Source: Parietichytrium sp. I65-24A
Taxonomy: Eukaryota; Sar; Bigyra; Thraustochytrida; Thraustochytriidae
DNA: 64,000 nt
NCBI GenBank assembly: GCA_012862575.1
Contig: BLSF01000016.1
Location: 248,001 to 312,000 of the forward strand
Reading direction: 5' to 3'
Part shown: positions 29,327 through 40,000 of the stretch, piece after piece
Layout: each line of letters starts with the position of its first letter
Numbering within the stretch: the first letter of the stretch is position 1
The notes under the pieces: model-generated
The model's input: only the letters and a program-made list of their open reading frames with translations
Told to the model about the DNA's origin: nothing
Databases searched by the model: none
Made by a program: the position numbers and the translations under genes

Positions 29327-31279
29327 ATGGCCACTTGAGGAGAATTTCATTGACACCGGTTCACCTTGGTTTGCGCTTTGTCTTCATGGTCAGTGTATCC
29401 GCTCCCACACGAGACTCGAAATTCGCCAGGGAGAGCGGATATTTCTGACAAAGTCGACTCCACTTACGATTCCTTGACCACAGCCAGCATATTCCCCACA
29501 ATGCGATGCGTTTGTCAACCAAGACTTTCGAGCCAAGCTCCAGAGCGTTTCCAAGTGTAGTAGCATTCAAATCTTCAAGATTTCACCCGTGCAAAGTTGC
29601 TCAGGGTCGAATGCATCGCCGAGTACTTTCGGCTCAACTGTTCACTGATCATCAATTGGTATACGTACTGTACACGTGTACGGTACACTACACGTACACA
29701 CTATCACTGCTACTACAGGGGCGTAGAGAATATGCTGGTTGTTAGCTATCTGGTATCCATCTGACTATCATTATGGGGTAAACAAGATCTAGGCATAGTA
29801 GTACCTTATAGTAACGGTCCTACGTAATTTGTGGGGACGGATAGAAAGCGGTAGAAAGCTTCACGTTCAGTTCAGAACTGTACCATTCTTGCTACTCGCG
29901 GAAGTAGAATGCGAAATCAGTAGTAACCCAAAGCGAGCCAAATCACCACAAATATTACCGAATGCGCTAACTAGCATGGACTTATTATCCGATACATGAG
30001 GCGATAAGAGTACTTACTATAACACTGCTACGGTCGGTATATCACGGCATAACTGGCGAGCAGCTCCCTCGCCGAGGGAGGGACGTCGATAGACTCTCCT
30101 ACCCAGTACTGGTAGAACACCAATCGTGGACTTTCTGGAACCATTCTGAACATTATGATTTTATGTTTGGGATGTTTTTTTGAGGATCTTGGTCCTAACG
30201 AACACTTACTGCGACCGGTAAGTAATTAGCGAGTCTGGTAGATGATGGTTAGGACAAAAGTGGTTCAGTTCTTGGGAGCAATGGCTGCTCTCCCTCTCAT
30301 GGCACGGCCTCTCACAACAGCTCTTTGCTTATGATCTGTACTCTCGATTCCTATATAAATAACAGCCATCTACCATCCATTTTACAATTACAGGTAATGG
30401 ACCTTAAGGAGTCCATTATTCCTCTCATGCTCTCTAGGCTTTCTTTCCCTCGCCCACACTTTCCACTTGTTCCCTCTCTCATTGCCTTCCTTTTTTCCTT
30501 CCTTTCTTTCCTCTTTCGTCTCTCTCTCTTTCTTTCTCTCTCTCTCTCTGTCTCTCTCTCTCTCTACTCTACTCACTCATTCACTCGCTCTCTCACCACC
30601 GCCCTCCTAGCACCATCCTATGCGTGGACTACCGTGACCCACACCCGACGCTTACTTCTTCTCCCACCACTTCCTTTTCCCGGCGTCCCCACAGGTACCA
30701 CGTGCGCGCACGTCTCGCCGGTCCTCTCTGTCCGTGCGCGGCCCTAGCATTCTGCTGGCGCCCTCCTACAGTTTTGCCTGGCCCAGTGGGGCAGCTGCAG
30801 GAGGGACGGACGGGTGGGTGGGTCCAGGTGCGGGGTGTCCTCGTCGTAGGTGCGGGGAGGAGCAGCCAGTGGGTGCGCGGCTTCTAGGTGTCCTCGTTGG
30901 TGGGATCTTGCCGCGTGGGGCGGAGCGAAGTGGGCGAGCGGCCAGTTTTCGCTGTCAGCATTAGCAGCCGGGTTGGTTTTGTTTCCCCCCAAAGTTGTCG
31001 TGGCAACCGCCAAAGCGATTGTAAAGGACGTAGAACACTCCGGCCGGTGTACACTTGCGGGGACGTGTACGTTTTCACCCGTTGGCGGGGTCGGGCGTGC
31101 ATGGATCATACGTAAAACCCTCTCATTATCATCATCATCATCATCATCGAGCACGGCTCAATCAAGTAGACGAATATATTCAGACGATCAGACAGACAGA
31201 TAGACAGACATATACACAGGCGAACGTTTGTCCGGGCGCAAAAGTTGAATCAGACGTGCTAGTTCGCAGTATATCGAAG
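29327..31279. other. Intergenic region, microsatellites and a GTAC palindrome
   Basis: Nearly 2 kb with no convincing gene. It holds a GTAC-rich palindrome (29665-29686), a short GC hairpin near 30066, a long CT/TTTC tract (30480-30575), and (ATC)n with GACA repeats at 31124-31210 that probably lie in the next gene's 5' leader. Confidence 0.5.
29665..29686. repeat. 22-bp near-perfect palindrome rich in GTAC
   Basis: GTACTGTACACGTGTACGGTAC is self-complementary apart from one mismatched pair and is centred on ACACGTGT. It resembles the GTAC cluster at 6347-6372. Confidence 0.8.
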
Positions 31280-32599
31280 ATGGCAGGGTCGCAGCGGAAG
31301 AGCTCGTATGCGGTGTTCATGGACCATTACAAGGCAAACGGTGCAGCGGGCATGGTGAGCTACGAGTGCTTTCAAGAGTGGGTGGTAACTCGGAAGGAGC
31401 CAGCGAAGAAGCCCGAGGAGTCATTCAGACGGTCGATTACGGCACACATATGCAAGTCTTCAGGGCGCAGACCGTTTCCCGCAGACGTGGAGCGCCAGCT
31501 GCTCACCTTCATTCGGCGCAAAGAGCCATGGCCGATGGCCAAGGCCCTTGGGCTCAACATCGGGGGGAATGGGTTTCGCACCAAGGGCTTTCACGAGAGC
31601 CAGGCAGGACAGGAGAGCGAGTGCGGCACCATCTCAGAGACCACTTCCGAGGAAAGCGACGGTCCGGAAGAAGACACGCCAGTGGACGTCTCCATACCTT
31701 TCGGCCCGGTCATACCCAAGGTTCTCAGCGGTATGTTGGCGCCAGAGGACGCAGCCAGCGATCGGAGTTGGTCCGACAGCGAGGACTTTGGCGGGCCCGG
31801 CCCGACTCTGTACGACGGCGGTTATGAGCCGGTGGATATCTTGAGCGCGCGTCAGGCAGCGCTGAGTGTAGTGACTTGTAGCCCCGTAGCATCGAAAATG
31901 TCGCGCAAGAGGAGTCGGTCAAGTAAGGAGCTGTCCCGTTTGGAGAGCTGGAGTCAGCAAAGATGGGCACTGCACGCATTATGCGAATCGGTGGGTTTGA
32001 CGAAAGAGGAGGTGCTGGAAGGGCGTTCTGTGCGTGGCGCGTTCTTGCTGTCGTTTCTTCAGCACTTTTCCCCGGATGAGTTTCAGCGTTTTCGGAAGTA
32101 TTCTGGTGCAGATCCTGTGTCCCACGCATGTATGTACCTTGTAGATAACACGCTTGAGAGACATTTCATGCTTGAGACATTGAAGCGGAGCTTTCTGTGC
32201 CCTGAGAACCAGAAAGCTATACAGTTCGAGCCGTTGCCTGGGGCAAGGTCAAAGGTGGGTAAATTTCGTTTCAACTCTGTGGAAGGGAGGTACTTAGAAA
32301 CGGACCATGTTTTTCAAGAGATGATCGGCGGCGATATTACCGGGATCTCAACTCTCCGTGTGCAGCCTAGTAAACTGCACATGATGCTTACCATGCACTG
32401 GGCTGCGCTAGTTCTTTTGGAGGTCGGCGAAGTTTGGACCCACATGAGGTTTCGTAATCTCAGAACTGGTGTCTGGCAAGTTCTTCGCGTTCTCTGGCGG
32501 CCCGATCCGAACCACAAGCATGAGCTGGACGTTCGCGTTCAAGATGTTACGAATCATTTTTCTGAACTTGTCGTTGAGGAGAAGCCTTCGATATACTAG
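31280..32599 (+). CDS. Hypothetical protein, 439 residues
   Basis: The ATG at 31280 follows a leader with ATC and GACA repeats; the frame is open upstream but its composition there is that of the leader. The N-terminal about 90 residues look helical and basic (SYAVFMDHYKANGAAG, CKSSGRRPFPADVERQ). A Ser/acidic linker follows, then a folded-looking C-terminal half (about 210-430) with LESWSQQRWALHALCESVG, HFSPDEFQRFRKYSG and WAALVLLEVGEVWTHMRFRN. I do not recognise a domain; a PAS-like or regulatory fold is possible but unsupported. A nuclear regulatory role would fit the composition. Single exon, stop at 32597. Confidence 0.7.
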   Translation: MAGSQRKSSYAVFMDHYKANGAAGMVSYECFQEWVVTRKEPAKKPEESFRRSITAHICKSSGRRPFPADVERQLLTFIRRKEPWPMAKALGLNIGGNGFRTKGFHESQAGQESECGTISETTSEESDGPEEDTPVDVSIPFGPVIPKVLSGMLAPEDAASDRSWSDSEDFGGPGPTLYDGGYEPVDILSARQAALSVVTCSPVASKMSRKRSRSSKELSRLESWSQQRWALHALCESVGLTKEEVLEGRSVRGAFLLSFLQHFSPDEFQRFRKYSGADPVSHACMYLVDNTLERHFMLETLKRSFLCPENQKAIQFEPLPGARSKVGKFRFNSVEGRYLETDHVFQEMIGGDITGISTLRVQPSKLHMMLTMHWAALVLLEVGEVWTHMRFRNLRTGVWQVLRVLWRPDPNHKHELDVRVQDVTNHFSELVVEEKPSIY

Positions 32600-32890
32600 T
32601 GCCAGGTTTTTTGCCGTTGTCAATATTATTCTTTTCAAAATCACAATCATGTAGAAATGTCTTTGATATTATCCTTGCCGTTCAGCGGTTGAACCAGTAC
32701 TGACCTCTTCGATCAACGACAGAAAACAAATAAAAAGATAAGGGGTGCTCGTCAAAGGGCGTGCCAGGAGAAGGGTGGCAAGTATAGTGGATGTCTTCCA
32801 GACTTTTTATTGTACAGAGTGGGTCACGCATGCACGGCTTTGCAGCGTTCCTCTTGGCATAATAAATTAGGCAACGGACTAGTTTCAGGG

Positions 32891-33316
32891 TCAAGATTGC
32901 TGCGCTGTGGGATCTTTCGGCGCGGAGTCATTATTACCCGTCGCTCTGTCTTCCCCTTCGATTTCGTCAAATCGCTCCATGCTCACTGACGGATGTAGCA
33001 AGTAGGTCTGGGTATCCCCGATGTTGGCCGCCGCGGGCTTGAAAACCACCCCATCATTGGCCCTGAACGGAGGCGAGAACAAGCTCGATGTATCGCTCAT
33101 CGAATCACTGAGCTCCTCGCCTCCATCCTCCAAAGACGTGTACCACGGCTTACCCAGGACGTCCAGCTGCTTGCTTTGCATGTACGCCACGTACCAAGAC
33201 CGCACCAACACGCCTGCCGACGCCACGCACACCACCGCGAGCGCCACAGCCAGTCCTATCGCGGTGGTCCTCCACTTTTCAAGCTCGCGCTCCAATTCTG
33301 CACAGTGTTCATCCAT
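32891..33316 (-). CDS. Small single-pass membrane protein, unknown
   Basis: 141 residues. A short charged N-terminus (MDEHCAELERELEKW) precedes one hydrophobic segment (about residues 17-38, TAIGLAVALAVVCVASAGVL). A polar tail of about 100 residues, rich in Ser, Asp and Glu, follows. There is no signal peptide; the orientation is probably N-terminus in. It is convergent with the gene at 31280-32599. No family recognised. Confidence 0.6.
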   Translation of the reverse strand: MDEHCAELERELEKWRTTAIGLAVALAVVCVASAGVLVRSWYVAYMQSKQLDVLGKPWYTSLEDGGEELSDSMSDTSSLFSPPFRANDGVVFKPAAANIGDTQTYLLHPSVSMERFDEIEGEDRATGNNDSAPKDPTAQQS

Positions 33317-35279
33317 CTCCCGTGAGCCAGCCAGCGAACTCTTTCTTCCAACCCTCTCCCAAGCAACAGCGCCACACCGACCAGACCGCGACCAAGGCGC
33401 AGATCGAGAGCCTTTCCGAGGACTCTATCCTGTATCCTCTAGCCCGTAATCCCCGAGGAGAGCGAGAGAAGAGCGAGAGAAGAGCCTCTGCACCTGCTGT
33501 GTGGGCTGTGGGAACTGTGGGAACTGTGAGAACTGTGGGGACTGCGGGACTTGTGGCAATCCTGGGGGAAGGAAGGACGTCGGGGCACTCGCATTTCCTA
33601 CATCCTTATTAGCTTGCTACTCTTCTTGGTAGCCAACACAGCTGAGGAGTAGCTACTGACAGTTACGTTAAGGATTAGCGTAGCACAAATATCCCCCAGT
33701 ATTGTTTTGGCTATTAATTCCATGTAGTGATGCTATGATAGGGTGGAGACTGGAGGGACTATTCAAGTCTTAAAAGGGTACATTATGTAGATAGAGGAAG
33801 GGATAGGATTGTACTCGAATTTCTGTAGAACTCGTATTGCTTGCGTTGGCTTGATCATTGCACTGGAGAGAATGTAGGATTCTGTAGTTAACACCTCTGT
33901 ATTAGTCTTCATTAGCTGGGGGGTGGGAGGATCAAAAATAAATGAACAAAGCCAAAAATTCGTGATAGCAAAATTCAAAATAACAATGTAAATTCAAAAT
34001 TCAAAACTTCGAACCATAATGATTCTCGAAGGTTTCCCTGCTTCACTGTGGCTGGCTTGGCTCAAGCAGGCCAGAATGATCTATCTCTCCGCTCAAACGA
34101 AAGATGCCACATCAAAATGCAACAATGATGACAGACGCTTTTTTGTTGGCACTCTAGTCTAGCTAGTAGAGGCACTATCACCGTGACGACTCGGGTTATC
34201 ACTTTGAGCTGATCATGGATGGCATGATGTGGACATACCGGTACTCCTATATCCTCGGAGCAGAAAGGTCCGACAAGGGCGACCGTCCGGTGGGAGAGCT
34301 CGGAGATAGAACTCGGTCTTCAACAACGCCTTCGATGACTTCGATGCGTGTGCTAGTACTCCCTGTCACTCTAGCTAGCTAGAGCGATCGAGCAAATCTC
34401 GTAAGCAATGCGCCGAGTGCGAGTGCGAGTGCCGGTAACAATTGATTCTGGAGTACTACCACAGTATCAATGCTCGACACGAACTCAGGCTGTCATGTCA
34501 GCCCTGTCAGCACACACACTCTTTCCAGGAAAGACTACAAACAACAATTTGCAAACTGCAAACTGTGAGGGTACCGGTAAACTTTTAGAAGAGAACTCTG
34601 TTGGAGCAGTCAGAGATGGGGAAGCGACGGGTGCGTTTGGCGTCGAAGGCTTGTCTATGCGAGCTAGCGCATTCCATCCGAGACCGAACTTTCTTCCATA
34701 TGGAAGAGTGGCAGTCCTGTTCGACACAACGCAATGAGGCCTGCGGACGCACACGTGCTTTTGGGATTGGGGGAAAGGCACGCAAGGATAGGCAGCAGAG
34801 AAATTAGAGATTACAATGTGCAATCCCGAGTGATAAGAAAGCAAGCAAGCAAAATGAAGGGAAATAGTTATGATTAATGATCCAGACTCTGGTAGAGCGT
34901 AAAATACTCTCGTCTGCAACGCCATCGCGAGGGAAGAATGCACCCGAAGAAAAGTAAACATTTCCTCCACCCGTGTAAAAAAGCCCAAAACCAGGCCAAC
35001 TAAATCAGGAGTGCCATGTGGAGGAGCGGCAGTCCGTTCAAAGCAAGTGTACGCCGATGGGGGAGAGTAAGCATGAGAAAGCGGCGCACATCCCTGCCCG
35101 AACTGGTCGGGGGCGGCGCGGACGAAGGATGCACAGCAGCTGGCCCTTCTGCGCAAAGAAACTTGAAACCCACAAGTTTTTGCCAGCAAAGGCTTGCAAA
35201 GTTGGCCTCTCTCCTCCTCGGTATGTTTGTCTGTCTATTAAATTCCACGCGTACGCGTGTCGTGGTTGTTCAGTCGTTC
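33317..35279. other. Intergenic region with a 9-bp repeat and palindromes
   Basis: About 2 kb. There are about five units of CTGTGGGAA at 33505-33550, TACCGGTA sites at 34236 and 34572, and a CTAGCTAG run near 34369-34382. A minus-strand open frame of 234 codons (34485-35189) has no domain or protein-like pattern, so I do not call it a gene. Confidence 0.5.
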
Positions 35280-37064
35280 TCAGTCGTCCGAGGGCTTTGC
35301 AGCGTCGGGCTGTGAGCTGGTACTATAGCTCTGGTCAGCAGCGCTCCTGGCGCGCTCGTTCGCCTCGTCCTCCAGTTTCGCACGAAGTGTAGCGCGCTCG
35401 CTAGGGTCAGGAAAGTTTAAGCGCTCCGCGTCCTCGCCAAAAGCTCCTATTGCGGCATCGTCTACAGCTAGGGCGGCGTCTAACTCCGTGGGAAAAGCCC
35501 CAATGTATTTGACGCGCTTGCCGATCCAAAGTCGCGCGAGCCATTTCCTGTCCCGCCTGTGCCATGACACCCCGCGATACTTTGACGCTGTCTTGTACTT
35601 TGTGCGCTTTGGGCGACTTTGCCTGCCGCTGGATTCGTTGCCGGAGTTCCCTGTTCCGGCAAGGTTGCGGTCGAGAGTGGTGTAGGCCGGGCGGTATATG
35701 TATGGGCTCAGTTGTGGATCCATGATGGGCGCCCACAGCACCTGGGAAGGATGCAAAGGCATCATCGAATACTGACCCGACATCATTTTGTTTGCGGCGT
35801 CGGAGTCATTGTCAGAACTCGAGCCACTGGAATTCCGCGGTCTCTTTCGATCGTTCTGGACCTGAAACGCCCCAGGTTGCTGCTGCATGTATTGCTGTTG
35901 GTATTGTGCAGGAACGGGAGGAGGCCACAAGTACGCTGACTGTGCGCCAGGTTGCCATGCTGTGGGAACGGTCCACCCGTCCCGCGGCTGGCTTGTGGAT
36001 GCTCCCCCGACGGGTATCAGAGGATACATCTGCGAATAAGCATTCGGTTGTCCGAACTGCTGCTGCTGTGACACCATGCCAGGGTATTGATGTGACTGCT
36101 GGGGTGGATGTATGTGCTGCTGTTGTGGCTGCAACGGCTTCGGTTGCTCTTGCGGCTGCTGATACGCCATATGAGGTAAACCTGGACTCGCTTGTAGAGC
36201 GCCCAGATTCTGTATTCCAGGCATTTGAGGTGCTGCAGGGGGCGACTGCTGCGGGGGTAGTTGGGGATGAGGCTGCAAATTGTGCTGTGGATGCTGTGAT
36301 TGATTCTGCACAGGAGAAACGGAATAGTGCTGCTGCTGCTGCTGCGGTTGTTGATGTTGCTGCTGAAAAGAATGCCCAGGCAATTGTTGCATTACCTGGC
36401 CCATATTTTGATGCTGCTGGGGAGGGAGTTGTGGATGCAGCTGGTCTTGCCGTCCGTGCGCAGCGTACTGCTGCGATTGTCCCCCCAAATGCATCCCGAG
36501 TGCTGATTGATCGATGCTTGCCGAGGACTCCCGGGCCCCTGTCCTTGCAGACCGTTTGGTCTTGGCCGAGCTTTTCGCCGATAAAAGCTGCTCTGCTGCG
36601 GAAATGTTTCTCTGGTCGGGAGGACTTTGCAGCTTCTTGCTTGGTGCATGTACTGACTGCGACACAAATTCAGGCCCAGAAGAAGTGAAATTGATGTTAT
36701 CAGGTGGCTGGGGGTATTGTTGTTCAGAGGATTGAACAACACCTTGTGATCGCGGCTGGGACGGCGGCGAGTGACGCACTCGCTTCTTTGAGGCGGCGCT
36801 GGGATACCCAAAGGTGCCTTCGTAGTCCCTGCTGCCGTGCAGGTCGCCGAGGCTGTCGCTTGATAGTGTTGACTTGCGCGCTGTGTTTGTAGGTGCAGGC
36901 TGGTCCATTAAAAGAGAGTCGTATGAAGGCGTGTTTCCGGCTTGTTCATTGTTGAACGCAACAAAGGGGGCGGCCGGTTTTACGTATGACTGTCCGGGAG
37001 AGCTGTCGTTGGCTCCAGTTGGTCTCTGCGCTGGCGTATTGCGGCTCCTGGAGTATGGGTCCAT
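35280..37064 (-). CDS. AP2/ERF-domain transcription factor, Gln-rich
   Basis: 594 residues. One AP2 domain lies at about 488-550, containing KYRGVSWHRRDRKWLARLW and YIGAFPTELDAALAVDDAAI. These hold the YRG element and the conserved beta-strand and helix residues. N-terminal to it is a long Gln/Pro-rich region (about 200-380) with runs such as HQQPQQQQQHYSVSP, typical of activation regions. AP2 domains bind DNA in plants, apicomplexans and some stramenopiles. The single domain with a basic stretch (RPKRTKYKT) before it supports a sequence-specific DNA-binding factor. Target genes cannot be inferred. A long gene-free region lies upstream of its start. Confidence 0.88.
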   Translation of the reverse strand: MDPYSRSRNTPAQRPTGANDSSPGQSYVKPAAPFVAFNNEQAGNTPSYDSLLMDQPAPTNTARKSTLSSDSLGDLHGSRDYEGTFGYPSAASKKRVRHSPPSQPRSQGVVQSSEQQYPQPPDNINFTSSGPEFVSQSVHAPSKKLQSPPDQRNISAAEQLLSAKSSAKTKRSARTGARESSASIDQSALGMHLGGQSQQYAAHGRQDQLHPQLPPQQHQNMGQVMQQLPGHSFQQQHQQPQQQQQHYSVSPVQNQSQHPQHNLQPHPQLPPQQSPPAAPQMPGIQNLGALQASPGLPHMAYQQPQEQPKPLQPQQQHIHPPQQSHQYPGMVSQQQQFGQPNAYSQMYPLIPVGGASTSQPRDGWTVPTAWQPGAQSAYLWPPPVPAQYQQQYMQQQPGAFQVQNDRKRPRNSSGSSSDNDSDAANKMMSGQYSMMPLHPSQVLWAPIMDPQLSPYIYRPAYTTLDRNLAGTGNSGNESSGRQSRPKRTKYKTASKYRGVSWHRRDRKWLARLWIGKRVKYIGAFPTELDAALAVDDAAIGAFGEDAERLNFPDPSERATLRAKLEDEANERARSAADQSYSTSSQPDAAKPSDD

Positions 37065-40000
37065 TGGCCGTGGTACGCTGGCTGACGCGAAGCGCTGCGC
37101 AGTGCTGCGTACCAGAAGCCCTTTTTCACTGTATGATCAATTGAACGATGCGAGGAACATCCATCTATCTACTTTCTTACAACTTGTTCCGGGGCGAATA
37201 GAAAGAAAGAAAAGGATGAAGGTGAAACAAAGCGGCCCCTCTTTTCGAAAACCCTCTTTTTTTTTCCCCCCTCCAGGATTCGTACGAAAGTGTGATCGAT
37301 ATGGCTGATCAATCGCTCAGCGAGTCAGGAAGGAACAAACAGTGTATGTAAACGTTTCGCCAAAATTGGGCCTAGGGAGGTTGTCACCCAACTCTGTTCC
37401 ACTCTTGCCACACACGCTGAGAAGGAAGAGCGCAATGTCAATTTAGGACAGCCCTGAGAACAGTCGAGGAGGTATCTAAGCGATGAGTGATACCCCTACG
37501 CCCGTTTGCCCCCCCACAACAAGAATTTCACGTTCACTTGTACCGGCAGAAATGAAGACGCGTTTGGTTCAACTTGTGCTGACTGATGTTCACCGTTCAA
37601 GGATGCGTGGCCGAGTGCGGCTTTTGTTTCTTTGTTTGCTACAGCGAGAAGCAATGCACGGCGAATTCAGTAAAACACAGGTCTCTCGACCAAACCTGAT
37701 CTGCAAACCCCTTTTGTTCTGGTCCTGGTCCTGGCCCCAGGCACCACAGGCAGGCAGGCTGGCAAGTTCACGGGGCAGTCAGCAGAATGGAACGGCGAAC
37801 GACAAATTAATCAGTCCTCTTAATGCGCCAGGGAGCCTTGCGAACGGCCGGAACGAGACCTGGCGAGGCTCGCACTGTGTCAAATAGTATCGCCGAACCA
37901 CGCGAAGGAAAAGGACCGGGGGGCGAAGCTAGATCTACTCGAAGTTGATCAACTGGCAGCTAGTGAGGCGAGTCGATGGAACAACAGCAAGCAGCAAGCG
38001 CCGAGCACAGTCACTGCACAAACGCCCGTTCCCGTTGTGTCGGAAGAGGTCACCGTAGTTGTGGCGCTGTTACAAAGTCCGGCACTAAGGCTAAGGGCCA
38101 GTCACTGCTTAGGTCTGCCCGTCAGTGGCAAGGAGCAAATGTTGAACAGGTGTTTCTCCCACAACAGGAAAGCCAGAGAGTCGAAGGGTGTTTAGGTAGC
38201 TGAGCGCTTTCTGCCTTTGAGCCGATTCTAACCTCCTGCCAGCCGCCGAGCTATATCTGACTAAACTTGGAGGACACAGCACAGGAGGGACCTGCCTTGC
38301 TCTCTAGCTAGTCCGGACCTGAAAGCGATTTAAGATTTTTTTCCAAAACCGCACGCACACGAGAGACTCCAAAAAAAAAACGAGGTGGCCAAGTACGCTG
38401 TAGCCACCGCAACTAGCAATTCACAATTCACAATTGACAATTTCCACTTCGGGGCGCCGTGCACCGAGAGTTGAGAACTGGCAGAGCGTTGAGAACTGTG
38501 AAGTGAAAAGAGGAAAGAGGCAGTCGCTCACTCTCCCAGGCGCCTATCGCAGCAACTGTGGCTCAGACAGAGAACCTTTGCTGCGAGTGGCCTTCTTCTA
38601 TCTGCCGAACCAACCTGACCCCGACTCGCGTTTCAGCTGAAAGTCAAATGAACGGGCGAGTGAATGCAGCACAACAATCACCACAAGTCGCGCCGGCGAG
38701 AGAGCGTCAGGAACGGGCACACGGAGAGGGACAGTGAGTGAGTGAGAAAGAAAGAAAGAAAGAAAGAAAGAACGAGAGAGAGAGAGAGAGCGAGAGAGGG
38801 AAACAAAGTCGGCACAGGAAAGACGAAGAAAGGAAGGCTTCACAACAAGGGCAAAAAAGGAAAAAGAGCCCTGTTCGTTCGCAGGCCCGGGAGCAGATGC
38901 TAACACCCCTCGAAGCGCGCTGTGGCTCTGCCCGTTGCCGCAGACTTGTAGTGCTTGCCCCCGGGCAAACTTGTTCCTCCTCTTGCGGCACAGAGTCAGG
39001 ACCTGACGTGAGGAGCTAGGGGAGGTAAGACTCGCCGCAACAACAGCAGGAAAGTTACAACTTACACAACCCGGCCGAAAGAAGAAGTTGGCAGAGGGCG
39101 GGAAAGGGAAGGACGGCCCTAGCGTAGGGTCCCGCCTCTCATCACATTTGTTTCTCCTTTCACTTTTTAACTCGCGGCGACTGAGAGGCGGCGCCCTCTT
39201 CTCTTCTTCTTCTTTCTCCTTTCCCCCAATCACAGCGCTTCTCTTTCCTCCCGCTGGTGTCAGTGCTGCTGGAAGCCTCCTGAAAGAAAGAAAGAATGGA
39301 AGAAACAATATGGAAAGAAGGCAGGTGCACCAGTTTTCGTGTCTCCTTTGTTTCATTTGAACAATACAAGTACCGGTGAAGCCGAAGGCCTGTTTGCTCG
39401 ACTCTAGTCTCTCTCCGGAGAAATAGGCAAAGGAGAAAGAAAGGCAGTGGTTTCCAACGAATTACGAGCATAAAGAGACCGGAGAGGAAAATAGTAAGAG
39501 GGTGGGCTCTGAAGGAATGCGGAAATGGGCCGGGAGAAGGAGGAAGGGGGGAAAAGACGGGAAAGGGGGGTGGCTAGAAGAGGTGAGAGGGCAGTCAAGG
39601 GGCACGATATGAAGAATATCGAAGATCAGGGTCATCGTACTGCGGAACAGGTTTCAATTTTTAAGAGGAGGACGCGGAAATATATTCCTGTTGTGTGGGG
39701 CAACTTTCGTGATTCTGCCGGATACTTTTAGGTACACATAGTGTTTGGAATAATATAAATGATATCCTCTACTCCTCGGCATCACCCCTAGAGGAATATT
39801 AAAAGGCCATGAAAGTATTCAGCTAGTAAAAATATAAATGGTCAGAAAAAGTATAGTCACAGTTACCTGCACACTAGCTTCGAGAAGGTTGCGTTTTATT
39901 CTGTTATATATAAATCGTTATAATATTGCTATAGAAGGGGAAAGGTCCTCCTGAGAGAAGATTCCTCGATCACGACTTGTTGTGAGGGTTACAGTCCTCA

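Noticed and set aside
34485-35189. Minus-strand open frame of 234 codons
   Set aside because: No domain, signal or protein-like pattern; kept only as a note in the intergenic entry.
35792-36688. Plus-strand open frame of 298 codons opposite the AP2 gene
   Set aside because: Explained by Gln-codon runs on the other strand, which read as Ala/Val/Leu-rich frames.
38598-39356. Minus-strand open frame of 252 codons
   Set aside because: Composition is dominated by microsatellite-derived Ser/Leu/Phe runs.
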